Assembly (NCBI GenBank): GCA_002163115.1
Contig: MAAI01000002.1
Coordinates: forward strand, 1-55,392
Direction of reading: 5' to 3'
Origin: Methylophaga sp. 41_12_T18
Lineage (GTDB): Bacteria; Pseudomonadota; Gammaproteobacteria; Nitrosococcales; Methylophagaceae
DNA length: 55,392 bases
In this document: piece by piece, positions 55,228 to 55,392 of the stretch
Position numbering within the stretch: position 1 is the stretch's first letter
Layout of the letters: each line of letters opens with the position of its first letter
The notes under the pieces: model-generated
Database searches by the model: none
The model's input: only the letters and a program-made list of their open reading frames with translations
What the model was told of the DNA's origin: nothing
Translations under genes and position numbers: made by a program

Positions 55228-55392
55228 ATGGATGTATTAAGTGATGTTTTGAAGTTATTACGCTTGCATGCCAGCGTCTACTTTAACGCCGATTTTTGTG
55301 GCGGTTGGAGCATCTCCAGCTCAGAGCACAATAAAGCCAGTTATCACATTATTGAACGTGGTACTTGTTGGCTACATATGGGCGAAGATAAA
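55228..55392 (+). CDS. Cupin-type AraC-family regulator, N-terminal part (cut by window edge)
   Basis: 55 codons from ATG 55228 (AAGGA, 9 nt upstream) to the right edge. The N-terminus MDVLSDVLKLLRLHASVYFN, then ADFCGGWSI...SYHIIERGTCWLHM, is the start of the cupin sensor domain (AraC_binding_2 / cupin_6) found in AraC regulators of about 300 residues. The DNA-binding half lies beyond the window. It probably controls the divergent cupredoxin-like and AhpD-like genes. Confidence 0.8.
   Translation, partial: MDVLSDVLKLLRLHASVYFNADFCGGWSISSSEHNKASYHIIERGTCWLHMGEDK

Overview
The window is chromosomal DNA from an AT-rich gammaproteobacterium. Evidence for the group is the set BamC, HolD-RimI, AmgK-MurU, a class Ia ribonucleotide reductase with two ATP-cones, and the gene order dapA-bamC-MBL hydrolase-purC. 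Two tandem PQQ alcohol dehydrogenases of the XoxF (lanthanide-dependent methanol dehydrogenase) type point to a methylotroph, plausibly Methylophaga or a relative. That placement is inference; no rRNA or tRNA gene is present to test it. I saw no transposase, integrase, phage gene or CRISPR array.

Layout. 1-5417: HDOD protein (cut by the left edge), 5'-nucleotidase, NERD-domain protein, FieF-type metal exporter, phosphoglucomutase, Maf/YceF pyrophosphatase and a small periplasmic protein. 5621-9371: the AmgK-MurU cell-wall recycling pair converging on argDF. 9547-16414: a long leftward block with rimI, holD, leuA, pssA, ilvC, ilvH and ilvB/I (branched-chain amino acids and phospholipid). 16590-26065: pyrC, then dapA-bamC-MBL-purC leftward, then bcp and nrdAB rightward. 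The nrdAB promoter carries paired NrdR boxes and DnaA boxes.

26240-29255 is an accessory stretch of small, mostly uncharacterised genes, including two overlooked ORFs of 54 codons: a GYQP-repeat protein coupled to a DUF6338-like membrane protein, and a lysine-rich DUF2986-like protein. 29697-33801 holds the two xoxF paralogues. Each is preceded by the same A/U hairpin element at almost the same distance (about 125 nt) from its start codon, and the second copy also has a terminator-like hairpin inside its leader.

33987-38508: TusA-like protein, an HMA-AraC fusion regulator with a DUF4396 membrane protein, a dienelactone hydrolase-like enzyme, and an HxlR regulator divergent from SRPBCC, GFA-family and ferredoxin-NADP reductase genes. 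38593-49467: small secreted proteins, a DMT transporter, an esterase, a pseudouridine synthase, an apparently Fur-controlled DUF3649-PepSY-DUF3325 operon, a diguanylate cyclase, ArfB, and a translationally coupled RIO kinase-DUF1415-MOSC-DUF2007 operon.

49703-54030 is a glycolate/glyoxylate module: a serine/alanine-glyoxylate aminotransferase divergent from glcDEF, with a GlcE only about half normal length. The right edge has an AhpD-like protein, a cupredoxin-like periplasmic protein and the start of a cupin-AraC regulator around a dyad operator.

The strongest candidates for something new are the twin xoxF leader element, the leader terminator of the second xoxF, the DUF6338/GYQP pair and the shortened GlcE.
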